A stretch of DNA of 64,000 nucleotides, from contig NZ_CAJZAG010000006.1 of NCBI RefSeq assembly GCF_914271485.1, forward strand, positions 248,001 to 312,000. The letters are read 5' to 3'. Below the pieces are notes generated by a model. It ran no database searches. It had not been told where the DNA came from and saw only the letters and a program-made list of their open reading frames with translations. Made by a program: the position numbers and the translations under genes. This document shows, in pieces, positions 37,122 through 48,101 of this stretch. This stretch comes from Cupriavidus pampae (lineage in GTDB: Bacteria > Pseudomonadota > Gammaproteobacteria > Burkholderiales > Burkholderiaceae). How positions within the stretch are numbered: position 1 is the stretch's first letter; each line of letters opens with the position of its first letter.

Positions 37122-38237
37122 ATGCAATTGGTCAAAACCTCGCGAGACAATCTGCTGCGTCCGCTGCAAATCGTGAGCGGCATCGTGGAGCGCCGCCACA
37201 CCCTCCCGATCCTGGCCAACCTGCTGATTCGCAAGTCCGGCTCGAACGTTTCCTTCCTGTCGACTGACATCGAGATTCAGATCACCACGCACGCCGAGTG
37301 CGGCGTCGGTAGCGACGACGTGGCCACGACCGTGGCCGCGCGCAAGCTGCTCGACATCCTGCGTGCGATGCCCGACGGCGACGTCGCGCTCTCGCTGAAC
37401 GACAAGCGCATGACCGTGCAATCGGGCAAGAGCCGCTTTGCACTGCAGACGCTGGCGGCCGAGGAATTCCCGACCGTGGCGGAAGCGAGCGAGTTCAACG
37501 CGAGCGTGAGCCTGCCGCAGAAGACGTTCAAGCATCTGCTGGCGATGGTCCATTTCGCGATGGCGCAGCAGGACATCCGTTACTACCTCAACGGCATGCT
37601 GCTGGTGGTCGATGGCAAGAAGGTGATGGCCGTGGCCACTGATGGTCACCGTCTCGCTTATTGCGGCGTGGAGCTGGATACGGAAGCCACCGGCGGTGGT
37701 TCGCGTCAGGAAGTCATCATCCCGCGCAAGACCATCCTCGAACTGCAGCGTCTGCTCGAGGACACCGACGATCCCGTGCAGGTGCAGCTGGCCGCGAATC
37801 AGGTGAAGTTCACGTTCGCCAACATCGAGCTGATCTCGAAGCTCGTGGAAGGCAAGTTCCCGGACTTCCAGCGCGTGATCCCGAAGGGCTACAAGAACGC
37901 GTTCGCGATCGACCGTGTGCGCCTGCAGCAGGCGCTGCAACGTACCGCGATCCTGACCACCGACAAGTTCAAGGGCGTGCGCTGCATTCTCGATACGCAC
38001 ACGCTGAAGATCAGCTCCACCAACGCCGATCAGGAAGAGGCGCAGGAAGAGCTGGAACTCGACTACTCGGGCGACGCGCTCGACATCGGGTTCAACGTGA
38101 CCTATCTGCTCGACGTGCTGGCCAATCTCAAGAGCGAGCAGGTGCAGGTCAGTCTCGGCGACTCGAATTCGAGTGCGCTGATTACCGTACCGGACGACGA
38201 CAACTTCAAGTATGTCGTCATGCCGATGCGCATCTGA
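37122..38237 (+). CDS. dnaN: DNA polymerase III sliding clamp (beta subunit)
   Basis: A 371-residue protein starting MQLVKTSRDNLLRPLQIVSGIVERRHTLPIL, the standard beta-clamp beginning, and ending in YVVMPMRI, the conserved C-terminal clamp motif that forms part of the client-binding cleft. Three clamp subdomains are present with normal length (E. coli 366). It encircles DNA and tethers polymerase III and repair enzymes. It follows dnaA and precedes gyrB, both on the same strand. Confidence 0.98.
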   Translation: MQLVKTSRDNLLRPLQIVSGIVERRHTLPILANLLIRKSGSNVSFLSTDIEIQITTHAECGVGSDDVATTVAARKLLDILRAMPDGDVALSLNDKRMTVQSGKSRFALQTLAAEEFPTVAEASEFNASVSLPQKTFKHLLAMVHFAMAQQDIRYYLNGMLLVVDGKKVMAVATDGHRLAYCGVELDTEATGGGSRQEVIIPRKTILELQRLLEDTDDPVQVQLAANQVKFTFANIELISKLVEGKFPDFQRVIPKGYKNAFAIDRVRLQQALQRTAILTTDKFKGVRCILDTHTLKISSTNADQEEAQEELELDYSGDALDIGFNVTYLLDVLANLKSEQVQVSLGDSNSSALITVPDDDNFKYVVMPMRI

Positions 38238-38387
38238 TACTCCGGACCCAGGACGACAAGATACGCAGGACCGGAGCATCGAACGGCGCGCTACGGCTCC
38301 CCGGCACAGGCCTTGTGCCCGCCGCGGAGACCCACCGCAGCAGGGGGCAGGATCCCATCGATCCGCCCCTTTTGCCGTTTTTAGTAA

Positions 38388-40988
<2,601 letters not shown>

Positions 40989-41031
40989 TGTTCTGCTGGG
41001 GCATGATCGGTAGCGATGCCCTGCCAGGTTG

Positions 41032-41067
41032 AAAACACCCCAGAGGTCGACACTCTGGGGTGTTTTT
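41032..41067. terminator. Bidirectional intrinsic terminator between gyrB and rtcR
   Basis: AACACCCCAGAG and CTCTGGGGTGTT pair perfectly over 12 bases, flanked by A-runs on the left and TTTTT on the right. It ends gyrB on the plus strand and rtcR on the minus strand. The last base touches the rtcR stop codon. Confidence 0.88.
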
Positions 41068-42680
41068 CATTGTGCGCCACTGGGCGAACAGATGCCGTCC
41101 CACGTCAGCGCGTATTTGAGCAGGTACTTGCGGAGTCTGTCCGCGTCATTGACCACCGAGCGTTGCGTGCGTGACTGATTGAAGAGCCTGCGTCCCGCAT
41201 CGGACAGCGTTTGCGATTCCCTGCATACGCGAACCACTGCTTCGAGCTGCAGGCGGTCGAACAAGTCCAACTTGTCTGCCACATCGGCTGGCAGCAGAAC
41301 ATCGAGGTCGACGTCGTGCACTTGCGCCTGTTCCGCAGGCTGCCACAACCATTGCAGACGCTGGATTTCCGCATCCACCAAGTCAGTGGAAATTCGCCCT
41401 CCATCGGCCAGCGTTGCCATGCGGGTCACGCTGGCGGAGAGGTCGCGAAAGTTGCCGCTCCAAAGCGCCTGGTTTGACCGGGCGAATTGGAGGTAGCGTG
41501 ACTTGGCTTCGGCATTGAAGCGAACGGCTTGGCCCACCTCTGCGGTGGCTCGCGCCAGAAGGTGATCGACATTGGGCTCGATATCTTCCGGGCGTTGCGC
41601 CAGGCCAGGCAGCGTGTAGGCCCAGAGGTTGATACGTGCGAACAGGTCTTCCCGAAAACGCCCCTGTGCCACGTCGATCCGCAAATCACGATTGGTGCCT
41701 GCGATCAGCTGGAAATCGCTGCTGACCTCGCGGTCGCTGCCCATGGGCAGGAAGCGCTTTTCCTCTACGGCCTTGAGTAGCATGGCTTGCTCGTCCAGGC
41801 CCAACTCCCCAATCTCATCGAGAAACAGTACGCCTTCGTGCGCCGTGCGCAGCAAGCCCGCCCGGTCGGTCGCTGCACCGGTGAATGCGCCTTTCTTGTG
41901 GCCAAAGAGCGTTGACGCCGCGCCGTCGCCGCGCAGCGTGGCGCAGTTCACTTCCACAAAATCGCCCTGCACTCGGTGCCGCGACTTCTTGAGCTCGTAC
42001 ATGCGCCTTGCCAGGTGGGACTTGCCCGCGCCCGTGGGGCCAGTCAGCAAGATGGGGGCTTCCGAGCGAACTGCGACACGTTCGATTTCCTCGATGAGGG
42101 CGTTGAAGCGCTTGTTGCGCGTGGGGATGCCGCTCTTCAAGAACTCCAGGGCTTCGGCATGCGCCTGGCTGAATCGCTGAGCAAGCACGTCGTAGCGAGA
42201 CAGGTCGAGGTCGATCAACGTGTAGCTGCCTGGGTTGCCCCTCTCCTGCTTCTTGGGGGGCGCGGTCTGCAGCAGTAGTCCAGGGATGAAGCGCGACTCC
42301 ACCATCAGAAACATGCAGATCTGCGCCACGTGCGTGCCGGTGGTGATGTGTGCCCAGTATTGCTCGCGGTCCGGATCGAACCGATAGCTGCGAGCCCAGT
42401 CGTAGAGCACCCCGTACATCTCGCCGAAATCCCATGGATTCCCAACGTCCGTGGGAATCAGGTTCACGGTGGTGTCGGGCGATACGTTGGCGATATCGCG
42501 TACCAAGGTCTGGGCCAGCGCTTCGTATTTGGTGGCGTAGAGCAACTCCAGTCGGTCGATCAGCGTGTCTTCATGCTGGACGAGAGAAATCGTCGGCCGC
42601 CATTTCTCCCAGCGGCCAGCTCCCTGCCCCGAGTCGAGTTGGGTACCCATGAAACCGATGACCACGTTCTTCTTCGTCAT
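41067..42680 (-). CDS. rtcR: RtcR, sigma-54 activator of the RNA repair operon
   Basis: A 537-residue bacterial enhancer-binding protein. The N-terminal part (residues about 1-180) is the RtcR regulatory domain, a CARF-type Rossmann fold, beginning KKNVVIGFMGTQLDSG. The AAA+ domain has Walker A GPTGAGKS with Lys220 and the sigma-54 contacting loop GAFTGA at 264-269, and a C-terminal helix-turn-helix is expected in the last 70 residues. In E. coli RtcR turns on rtcBA with sigma-54 after RNA damage; the CARF domain is reported to sense RNA fragments with cyclic phosphate ends. Here it is divergent from rsr-yrl-rtcB-rtcA, whose leader has a perfect -24/-12 promoter. Codon use is visibly less GC3-rich than the gyrB side. 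Confidence 0.95.
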   Translation of the reverse strand: MTKKNVVIGFMGTQLDSGQGAGRWEKWRPTISLVQHEDTLIDRLELLYATKYEALAQTLVRDIANVSPDTTVNLIPTDVGNPWDFGEMYGVLYDWARSYRFDPDREQYWAHITTGTHVAQICMFLMVESRFIPGLLLQTAPPKKQERGNPGSYTLIDLDLSRYDVLAQRFSQAHAEALEFLKSGIPTRNKRFNALIEEIERVAVRSEAPILLTGPTGAGKSHLARRMYELKKSRHRVQGDFVEVNCATLRGDGAASTLFGHKKGAFTGAATDRAGLLRTAHEGVLFLDEIGELGLDEQAMLLKAVEEKRFLPMGSDREVSSDFQLIAGTNRDLRIDVAQGRFREDLFARINLWAYTLPGLAQRPEDIEPNVDHLLARATAEVGQAVRFNAEAKSRYLQFARSNQALWSGNFRDLSASVTRMATLADGGRISTDLVDAEIQRLQWLWQPAEQAQVHDVDLDVLLPADVADKLDLFDRLQLEAVVRVCRESQTLSDAGRRLFNQSRTQRSVVNDADRLRKYLLKYALTWDGICSPSGAQ

Positions 42681-42692
42681 ATCAATTTAGCT

Positions 42693-42796
42693 AATCAACT
42701 AGCTGATATTCTAGTTCTGGTGGCAATTGAGATGCTTAAATTTTTGCCAAATTTAGCGGAGAAAAATAATTTATCCATGTAAATCAATCACTTGAT
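42693..42796 (+). promoter_or_regulatory. Candidate RtcR upstream activating sites
   Basis: ATCA and TGAT half-sites pair twice: ATCA-N6-TGAT at 42694-42707 and ATCA-N2-TGAT at 42787-42796. They lie 30-130 bases upstream of the sigma-54 promoter, where an enhancer-binding protein should bind. The region is markedly AT-rich. The repeats are short and differ in spacing, so this is tentative. Confidence 0.3.
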
Positions 42797-42823
42797 AAAC
42801 GAAGTGCCGATCATAGAGGGAGC

Positions 42824-42839
42824 TGGCACACCCATTGCG
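42824..42839 (+). promoter_or_regulatory. Sigma-54 promoter of the rsr-yrl-rtcB-rtcA operon
   Basis: TGGCAC, five bases, TTGC is an exact match to the -24/-12 consensus at correct spacing (42824-42838). Transcription should start near 42850, 38 bases before the rsr ATG at 42888. This rules out the longer rsr reading frame that begins at 42792. It fits the divergent RtcR activator. Confidence 0.88.
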
Positions 42840-42887
42840 ATGAGAAGGGCACAAACAAGAAGATCGAATGAAAAAAGGGAGAACCCC

Positions 42888-44462
42888 ATGGTCGACACGA
42901 AGCTTTTCCAAACGCATAAGGGCGCCTGGCTCCCTGCTGCCACGGCACGCAATGCCGAGCAAGCCCCGGCCTACGCTTTCAGCGCCCAGCATCGGCTGGC
43001 GCAGCTCGCAGCCACCGGTTGCCTGAGCCGCACCTTCTATGCGACGGCTGAAGACCAACTTGACCAGGTTGTGGCGTTGTCCAATGAGCTGGACGCAACC
43101 TTTGTGGCCAAGACGGCGATCTATGCTCGCGAGTCCGGATATATGAAGGACATGCCTGCGCTGCTGGCGGCCAGTCTCGCTATGCGTGATGTCGCCCTGT
43201 TGAGCCAGGTGTTCTCTCGTGTGATCGACAACGGCAAGATGCTGCGCAACTTCGTGCAGATCCTGCGTAGCGGCGCCGTGGGCCGAAAGTCCCTCGGTAC
43301 CCGTCCCAAGAAGCTGGTTCAGCGGTGGCTGCTGACGGCCTCCGAAAAGCAGCTGCTCAATGCCGCTGTGGGCAGCACGCCTTCACTGGCTGATGTGGTC
43401 AAGATGGTTCACCCCAAGCCTCAGGAGGCCTGGCGCGCCGCGTGGTTCGCGTGGCTGATCGGCAAGCCGGTTGATGAGGCCGCGCTGCCTCCTATCACCC
43501 AGGCGTTCGAGCGCTTCAAGCGCGAGAGCGCGCAAGGCCTTGCCATCGAGGTGCCGGATGTGCCGTTCCAGATGCTGACGGCGCTGGCGCTGACCTCGGC
43601 ACAGTGGGCGCAAATCGCTCGCTCGGGTTCCTGGCAGATGGTGCGTCAGAACCTGAACACCTTTGCGCGGCATGGCGCGTTCGATATCCCCGGCACCGCC
43701 AAGGTGGTTGCTGCCAAGTTGAGCGATGCGCAAGCCGTGGCAAAGGCTCGGGTCATGCCGTACCAGTTGATGGCAGCGTTCAAGGCAACGGTTGCCGCCG
43801 TGCCTGCGGTGGTGCGCGAAGCGCTGCAAGATGCGATGGAACTCTCGCTGGCCAGTGTGCCCAGCCTGAATGGCCGTGTGGTGGTCTGTCCGGACGTGTC
43901 GGGGTCGATGAGCTCCGCTGTCACGGGCCATCGCGGTTCGGCCACGTCCAGCGTGCGTTGCATCGACGTCGCCGCCCTGGTGGCAGCCGCGGTGCTTCGC
44001 AAGAATGCGCGGGCACGTGTGTTGCCGTTCGAGCAGGAAGTGGTGACGCTGTCGTTGAATGCTCGTGACTCGGTCATGACCAACGCGCAGGCGTTGGCCA
44101 GGATCGGCGGCGGTGGGACCAACTGCAGCGCGCCTCTGGCTCTGTTGAACCGAGAGCGAGCGGTGGTGGACCTGGTGATTCTGGTATCGGACAACGAGTC
44201 CTGGGTCGATGCCAGCCGGCGAGGCGCGACGCAAACCATGCGCGAGTGGGAAGTGCTCAAGCAGCGCAACCCGGCCGCGCGTCTGGTGTGCGTCGATATC
44301 CAACCGACGGCGACCACGCAGGCGGCGGAGCGCCAGGACATCCTGAATGTCGGCGGATTCTCGGATGCGGTGTTCACGATGATGGCGAACTTCGCCGAAG
44401 GCAAGATGGACGCTGCGCACTGGATGGGGGAGATCGAAAAGGTCTCGCTGGCACCTCAGTAG
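42888..44462 (+). CDS. rsr: Rsr, bacterial Ro60 orthologue (TROVE + vWA domains)
   Basis: A 524-residue ring-shaped RNA-binding protein. Start at 42888 with AGGGAG upstream and downstream of the sigma-54 promoter. The N-terminal two thirds are the TROVE HEAT-repeat ring that holds Y RNA on its outside and single-stranded RNA ends in its hole. The C-terminal von Willebrand A domain shows the MIDAS motif DVSGSM with D336, S338 and S340. In other bacteria Rsr works with Y RNA and exonucleases such as PNPase in RNA turnover and survival of stress. Here it is directly followed, after 37 bases, by three Y RNA-like modules, then rtcB, the same order as the Salmonella rsr-yrlA-yrlB-rtcBA operon. Confidence 0.93.
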   Translation: MVDTKLFQTHKGAWLPAATARNAEQAPAYAFSAQHRLAQLAATGCLSRTFYATAEDQLDQVVALSNELDATFVAKTAIYARESGYMKDMPALLAASLAMRDVALLSQVFSRVIDNGKMLRNFVQILRSGAVGRKSLGTRPKKLVQRWLLTASEKQLLNAAVGSTPSLADVVKMVHPKPQEAWRAAWFAWLIGKPVDEAALPPITQAFERFKRESAQGLAIEVPDVPFQMLTALALTSAQWAQIARSGSWQMVRQNLNTFARHGAFDIPGTAKVVAAKLSDAQAVAKARVMPYQLMAAFKATVAAVPAVVREALQDAMELSLASVPSLNGRVVVCPDVSGSMSSAVTGHRGSATSSVRCIDVAALVAAAVLRKNARARVLPFEQEVVTLSLNARDSVMTNAQALARIGGGGTNCSAPLALLNRERAVVDLVILVSDNESWVDASRRGATQTMREWEVLKQRNPAARLVCVDIQPTATTQAAERQDILNVGGFSDAVFTMMANFAEGKMDAAHWMGEIEKVSLAPQ

Positions 44463-44499
44463 AAGGAAAGATCAAGCCGTAAGCCAGAGTATTGATTTC

Positions 44500-44593
44500 G
44501 CGTGAATGCTGGCAGGACTACATCGGATGCCTGGGGTTCGAATCCCCGGCTGGGAAACTGGCTAAGGCTACGTCTTGCCGACCCTTGTCACGC
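44500..44593 (+). ncRNA. yrlA: Y RNA-like (Yrl) module 1
   Basis: Predicted fold, by hand: outer stem GCGTGA (44500-44505) with TCACGC (44588-44593), then an asymmetric internal loop starting ATGC, then an inner 8-bp helix GGCAGGAC (44511-44518) with GTCTTGCC (44572-44579) that contains one G-U pair. Inside lies a tRNA T arm, GGGG-TTCGAAT-CCCC (44533-44547), followed by a short acceptor-like helix GCTGG/CTGGC capped by the GNRA loop GAAA (44549-44562). The D-arm part is reduced. At 94 nt it is the smallest of three modules sharing the same plan. It would bind Rsr through the outer stem. Confidence 0.78.
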
Positions 44594-44602
44594 AACTTTT
44601 GA

Positions 44603-44746
44603 GATGCCCTGCCGCGAATGCGGGTGGAACTACAGATTCTTAATCTCGTGGTCGCGGGTTCGAGTCCCGTCGGTCCCAAATCAGGGGGACCGTAGCTCAG
44701 TGGTAGAGCACGACGTTTCACCAATTCTTTGTCGCGGCATGGCATC
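44603..44746 (+). ncRNA. yrlA: Y RNA (YrlA-type) module 2 with a complete permuted tRNA-like domain
   Basis: The outer stem pairs 44603-44617 with 44732-44746 over 15 positions with a single mismatch. The inner helix GGTGGAAC (44623-44630) pairs with GTTTCACC (44715-44722), again with one G-U pair. Inside is a full tRNA-like fold in circularly permuted order: T arm GCGGG-TTCGAGT-CCCGT (44654-44670), acceptor stem CGGTCCC/GGGACCG (44671-44677, 44686-44692) closed by an 8-base loop instead of open ends, positions 8-9 TA, D arm GCTC-AGTGGTA-GAGC, and a 3-bp anticodon-stem remnant TCG/CGA. This is the layout known for YrlA RNAs. It cannot be a working tRNA because the acceptor end is closed and there is no anticodon loop. 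Confidence 0.9.
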
Positions 44747-44755
44747 GCCTGTTTG

Positions 44756-44906
44756 GCGGTGAATGCGGATGGAATTACAGGTAGACGCACGCAGCAACAC
44801 TGCGTGCCCTGCGAGCAGATACACGAGTGGTCGCGGGGTGCCCGGGTTCAAGTCCCGGTCCAGCAATGGATGGCGGAGTAAAGATTTCATCGCCCCTAGT
44901 CACCGC
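44756..44906 (+). ncRNA. yrlA: Y RNA-like (Yrl) module 3
   Basis: Outer stem GCGGTGA (44756-44762) pairs perfectly with TCACCGC (44900-44906); inner helix GATGGAAT (44768-44775) pairs with ATTTCATC (44884-44891) with the G-U pair at the same place as in modules 1 and 2. Inside are an extra perfect hairpin GCACGCAG-CAACA-CTGCGTGC (44787-44807), a T arm CCGGG-TTCAAGT-CCCGG (44842-44858), and an acceptor-like TCCA/TGGA helix with the GNRA loop GCAA (44859-44870). It ends in a T-run six bases long, 19 bases before the rtcB ATG. The extra hairpin makes it the largest module. Confidence 0.8.
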
Positions 44907-44925
44907 ATTTTTTATGGAGAAGATC

Positions 44926-46152
44926 ATGTCAGGTCAGAACTACAACGTTGAAGAGATCCCTGGCGGGGTGTCGGTGAAGATGTGGACCAAAGGCGTTCCC
45001 GTCGAGGAGGAAGCCAGGCAGCAGCTGGCCAATGCGGCTCGCCTGCCCATCGTGTTCAAGCACATCGCGGCCATGCCCGACGTGCACCTGGGAATTGGCG
45101 CCACCGTCGGCTCGGTGATCCCGACCCTCAAGGCCATTATTCCGGCAGCGGTAGGCGTGGACATCGGTTGCGGCATGATGGCCGCCAAGACCACGCTGCG
45201 TGCGGAAGACCTGCCGGACAACCTGGGCCCGTTACGCTCGGCCATCGAGCAGGCGGTACCGCATGGTTCGGCGCCCAAGCACCGTGGCCGTGACCCGGGT
45301 AGCTGGGAGAATCCGCCCGTGTCGGTGGACCAGGTCTGGGCCACGCTGGTCGATGAGTTCGAGGCGCTGTGCGAGTTGCACCCGCGACTGAAGAACACGA
45401 ACAACCGCAAGCACCTGGGCACGCTGGGTACGGGCAACCACTTCATCGAGGTCTGCCTGGATGAAGCCGGTTTCGTCTGGTTCATGTTGCACTCTGGTTC
45501 GCGCGGTGTGGGCAATGCCATCGGGACGCATTTCATCGAGCTCGCCAAGAAGGATGCGGAGCGCAATCAGCGCAACCTGCCTGACAAGGACCTGGCTTAC
45601 TTCGAGGAAGGCGCGCAGTACTTTGGTGACTATGTGCGCGGCGTGTCGTGGGCTCAGAAGTTCGCCATGCGCAACCGCGAAGTGATGATGGCCAACCTGA
45701 TCGCTACGGTGCGCAAGGTCATCAACAAGCCGTTCGAGTCGCACGTCGAAGCCGTGAACTGCCATCACAATTATGTGCAGCAGGAGCGCCACTTCGGCCA
45801 GGACGTGTTCGTGACCCGCAAGGGGGCGGTGAGTGCCAAGCGCGGCGAAATGGGCATCATCCCGGGCAGCATGGGTGCGCGCAGCTACATCGTGCGTGGC
45901 CTGGGGAATCCTGAAAGCTTCGAGAGTTGCAGCCACGGTGCCGGACGTGTGATGAGCCGCACCAAGGCCAAGAAGATGTTCACCGTCGAGGACCACGTCA
46001 AGGCCACCGCTGGCGTCGAATGCCGCAAGGACGCAGCCGTCATTGATGAAATTCCAATGGCCTACAAGGACATTGATGCCGTCATGGCAGCGCAAGGCGA
46101 CCTGGTCGAAGTGGTGCACACCCTGAAGCAGGTGGTTTGCGTGAAAGGTTGA
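44926..46152 (+). CDS. rtcB: RNA-splicing ligase RtcB
   Basis: A 408-residue Mn/GTP-dependent RNA ligase, the same length as E. coli RtcB. Start set at 44926 (MSGQNYNVEEI) because GGAGA lies seven bases upstream; an in-frame reading from 44827 would run through Y RNA module 3. Metal-site motifs are DIGCGMMA, GTGNHF and the conserved His residues; the guanylated histidine is His337 in SHGAGRVMSR, identical in number to E. coli. It joins 2',3'-cyclic phosphate or 3'-phosphate ends to 5'-OH ends, repairing RNA cut by toxin nucleases. It is the first protein gene after the Y RNAs. Confidence 0.96.
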   Translation: MSGQNYNVEEIPGGVSVKMWTKGVPVEEEARQQLANAARLPIVFKHIAAMPDVHLGIGATVGSVIPTLKAIIPAAVGVDIGCGMMAAKTTLRAEDLPDNLGPLRSAIEQAVPHGSAPKHRGRDPGSWENPPVSVDQVWATLVDEFEALCELHPRLKNTNNRKHLGTLGTGNHFIEVCLDEAGFVWFMLHSGSRGVGNAIGTHFIELAKKDAERNQRNLPDKDLAYFEEGAQYFGDYVRGVSWAQKFAMRNREVMMANLIATVRKVINKPFESHVEAVNCHHNYVQQERHFGQDVFVTRKGAVSAKRGEMGIIPGSMGARSYIVRGLGNPESFESCSHGAGRVMSRTKAKKMFTVEDHVKATAGVECRKDAAVIDEIPMAYKDIDAVMAAQGDLVEVVHTLKQVVCVKG

Positions 46153-46208
46153 GCCAGCGAGAGCTTCGTGCTCTCGCCGGCCGAAGATAACGAGCTTGGG
46201 GAGGGAGC

Positions 46209-47024
46209 ATGAAGGAAGGAGCCGTTTTGAGTGCGCATTCCGTGTCAGATGACATGCGTGCCACTGTTCTGGAGAACCTTGCCGCGCTGGAGCGAACGCA
46301 CCAGGTCAAGGTGCTGTTCGCCTGTGAATCCGGCAGTCGCGGATGGGGCTTTGCTTCACCGGACAGCGACTATGACGTGCGCTTCGTCTACGTCAATCGG
46401 CTGCCTTGGTACCTGAGCGTCGAGCCTGACCGCGATGTCATCGAGCAGCCCATCAGCGGCGAGCTGGACATCAACGGCTGGGATCTGCGCAAGACACTGC
46501 AGTTGCTGCGCGAGTCCAATCCGACGCTGCTCGAGTGGTTGCGATCGCCCATCGTTTACCAGCAGGAAGGCCGCTGGGCTGTGCGGCTTCGCGAGTTGGC
46601 CGAAGAAGGCTTCTCGCCAGTGCGGGGCTATCATCACTACGTGTCGATGGCCAAGAAAAATATGCGGGAACACCTCTACGGCGAGGTCGTCCGGTACAAG
46701 AAGTACCTCTACGTCTTGCGGCCGTTGCTGGCCGCTCGCTGGATACGCGAGGGACGGGGCGTACCGCCAATGCGCTTCGCGGAACTGGCCAGTGAAACCT
46801 TGACGGACCGGGCTCTGCTGGACGAAGTCAATGCGCTGCTGGAGGTGAAGATGCGGGCGGGCGAGTCTGCGACGAGTCCGCGCTGGGTGGGCATCCATGA
46901 CTTTCTGGAAGCGGAGTTGGCTCTCGCGTTGACCCATTCACCTGACAAGGGACCGAAGGCCGATGAATATCAGCTCGACCAGTATCTGCACGATGCCGTG
47001 TTGCACTTCGACGCGCGTGTCTAA
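46209..47024 (+). CDS. RlaP-type nucleotidyltransferase of the RNA repair operon
   Basis: A 271-residue DNA polymerase beta-like nucleotidyltransferase. The active-site pattern GSRGWGFASPDSDYDVRF gives the GS helix and the D-x-D metal pair; a helical C-terminal domain with YHHYVSMAKKN and RYKKYLYVLRPLLAARWI follows. This matches the RlaP family (RNA-ligase-associated, PF10127-like), predicted to add nucleotides to RNA ends. It lies between rtcB and rtcA, 56 bases after rtcB with a good GGGGAGG site. A role in rebuilding damaged 3' ends such as tRNA CCA before ligation is inference; the true substrate is unknown. Confidence 0.85.
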   Translation: MKEGAVLSAHSVSDDMRATVLENLAALERTHQVKVLFACESGSRGWGFASPDSDYDVRFVYVNRLPWYLSVEPDRDVIEQPISGELDINGWDLRKTLQLLRESNPTLLEWLRSPIVYQQEGRWAVRLRELAEEGFSPVRGYHHYVSMAKKNMREHLYGEVVRYKKYLYVLRPLLAARWIREGRGVPPMRFAELASETLTDRALLDEVNALLEVKMRAGESATSPRWVGIHDFLEAELALALTHSPDKGPKADEYQLDQYLHDAVLHFDARV

Positions 47025-47048
47025 AACAACGAAAAAAGAAGCAAGACG

Positions 47049-48086
47049 ATGATTGAAATCGATGGCTCCGCTGGCGAAGGCGGGGGACAAATCCTTCGCA
47101 CTTCGCTGGCTCTGTCCATGTGTACGGGGCAGTCCTTTTCTCTGACCAAGATTCGCGCCGGCCGCGCGAAGCCTGGCTTGATGCGTCAGCACCTGACCTG
47201 CGTCAACGCAGCAAAGGAGGTTTGTGGCGCAGAGGTTTCTGGGGCCGAACTGAGTTCGCAATCGCTGACTTTCGTGCCAGGCCAGGTGCGTGCGGGGGAC
47301 TATCACTTCAACGTTGGTACGGCAGGCAGCTGCACGCTGGTGTTGCAGACGGTGTGGCCGGCATTGCTGATGGCCCATGCACCCAGTCGCGTGAAGCTGG
47401 GGGGCGGCACCCATAACCCGATGGCTCCGCCCTTTCATTTCCTGGAGCGTAGCTATGCGCCTTTGCTGAAAAAGCTGGGTGCGAATGCTGAGCTGACGCT
47501 GCGTCGACTGGGCTTTTACCCGGCAGGCGGCGGTGAAATCGAGGTGACGATCTGGCCCGCCAAGGACGCGCTGCAGCCCTTCGATTTAAACGATCGCGGC
47601 GCCAGGGTGGAGGGCTACGCCGAATGTTTTGCACCAGCGCTTCCGCGCTCTGTCGCCCGTCGCGAGCTGGAGCAACTCGGCACGGCCCTCGGCTGGAGTG
47701 GCGATCAATTGCGCGAAGCGCCGACCCGTCAGCATGAGGGGCCTGGCAATGCATTGCTGGCCACTCTGGTGTACGACAACCTCAGTGAGGTCTTCACCGA
47801 GTTCGGCGAAAAGGGCGTGAGCTCGGAGAAGGTCGCGCGCGACCTGGCGCACGAAGTAAGGGCCTATCAAATGTCCAGCGCCGCGCTCGGCCCGAACCTG
47901 GCTGACCAGTGGGCGCTACCGCTGGCCTTGGCCGTATGGATGCGTCAACGCGAGGCTTCATTCACTTGCGCGCAGCTGACCGATCATGCGAAGACCAACT
48001 TCGACGTGATCGAGCGATTCTTGCCGGTGAAGTTCTCTACTGCGCCGTCGGAAGGCGGCTGGTCCGTCATCACCCGGCCCGTATAA
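47049..48086 (+). CDS. rtcA: RNA 3'-terminal phosphate cyclase
   Basis: A 345-residue cyclase. The N-terminus IEIDGSAGEGGGQILRTSLAL is the family signature, and HFNVGTAGSCTLVLQTVWP and GGGTHNPMAPPFHFLE follow. The adenylated catalytic histidine is His313 in TDHAKTNFDVIERFLPVKF, equivalent to E. coli His309. It turns RNA 3'-phosphates into 2',3'-cyclic phosphates with ATP, supplying substrates for RtcB-type repair. It is 24 bases after the nucleotidyltransferase and the last clear gene of the operon. Confidence 0.96.
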   Translation: MIEIDGSAGEGGGQILRTSLALSMCTGQSFSLTKIRAGRAKPGLMRQHLTCVNAAKEVCGAEVSGAELSSQSLTFVPGQVRAGDYHFNVGTAGSCTLVLQTVWPALLMAHAPSRVKLGGGTHNPMAPPFHFLERSYAPLLKKLGANAELTLRRLGFYPAGGGEIEVTIWPAKDALQPFDLNDRGARVEGYAECFAPALPRSVARRELEQLGTALGWSGDQLREAPTRQHEGPGNALLATLVYDNLSEVFTEFGEKGVSSEKVARDLAHEVRAYQMSSAALGPNLADQWALPLALAVWMRQREASFTCAQLTDHAKTNFDVIERFLPVKFSTAPSEGGWSVITRPV

Positions 48087-48101
48087 GAGGTGTCGCGTGA
48101 G

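Noticed and set aside
42792..42887. N-terminal extension of Rsr
   Set aside because: It would begin upstream of the sigma-54 promoter at 42824, so it could not be translated from the operon transcript.
44531..44562. Phage or island attachment site in a tRNA 3' end
   Set aside because: The T-arm sequence is part of Y RNA module 1; no integrase or flanking direct repeat is visible.
44641..44720. A tRNA gene (D arm, T arm and acceptor-like sequences)
   Set aside because: The 3' half precedes the 5' half, the acceptor stem is closed by a loop and there is no anticodon loop. It is the tRNA-like domain of a Y RNA.
44827..44925. N-terminal extension of RtcB
   Set aside because: These codons overlap Y RNA module 3; the good ribosome-binding site and the family length support the start at 44926.
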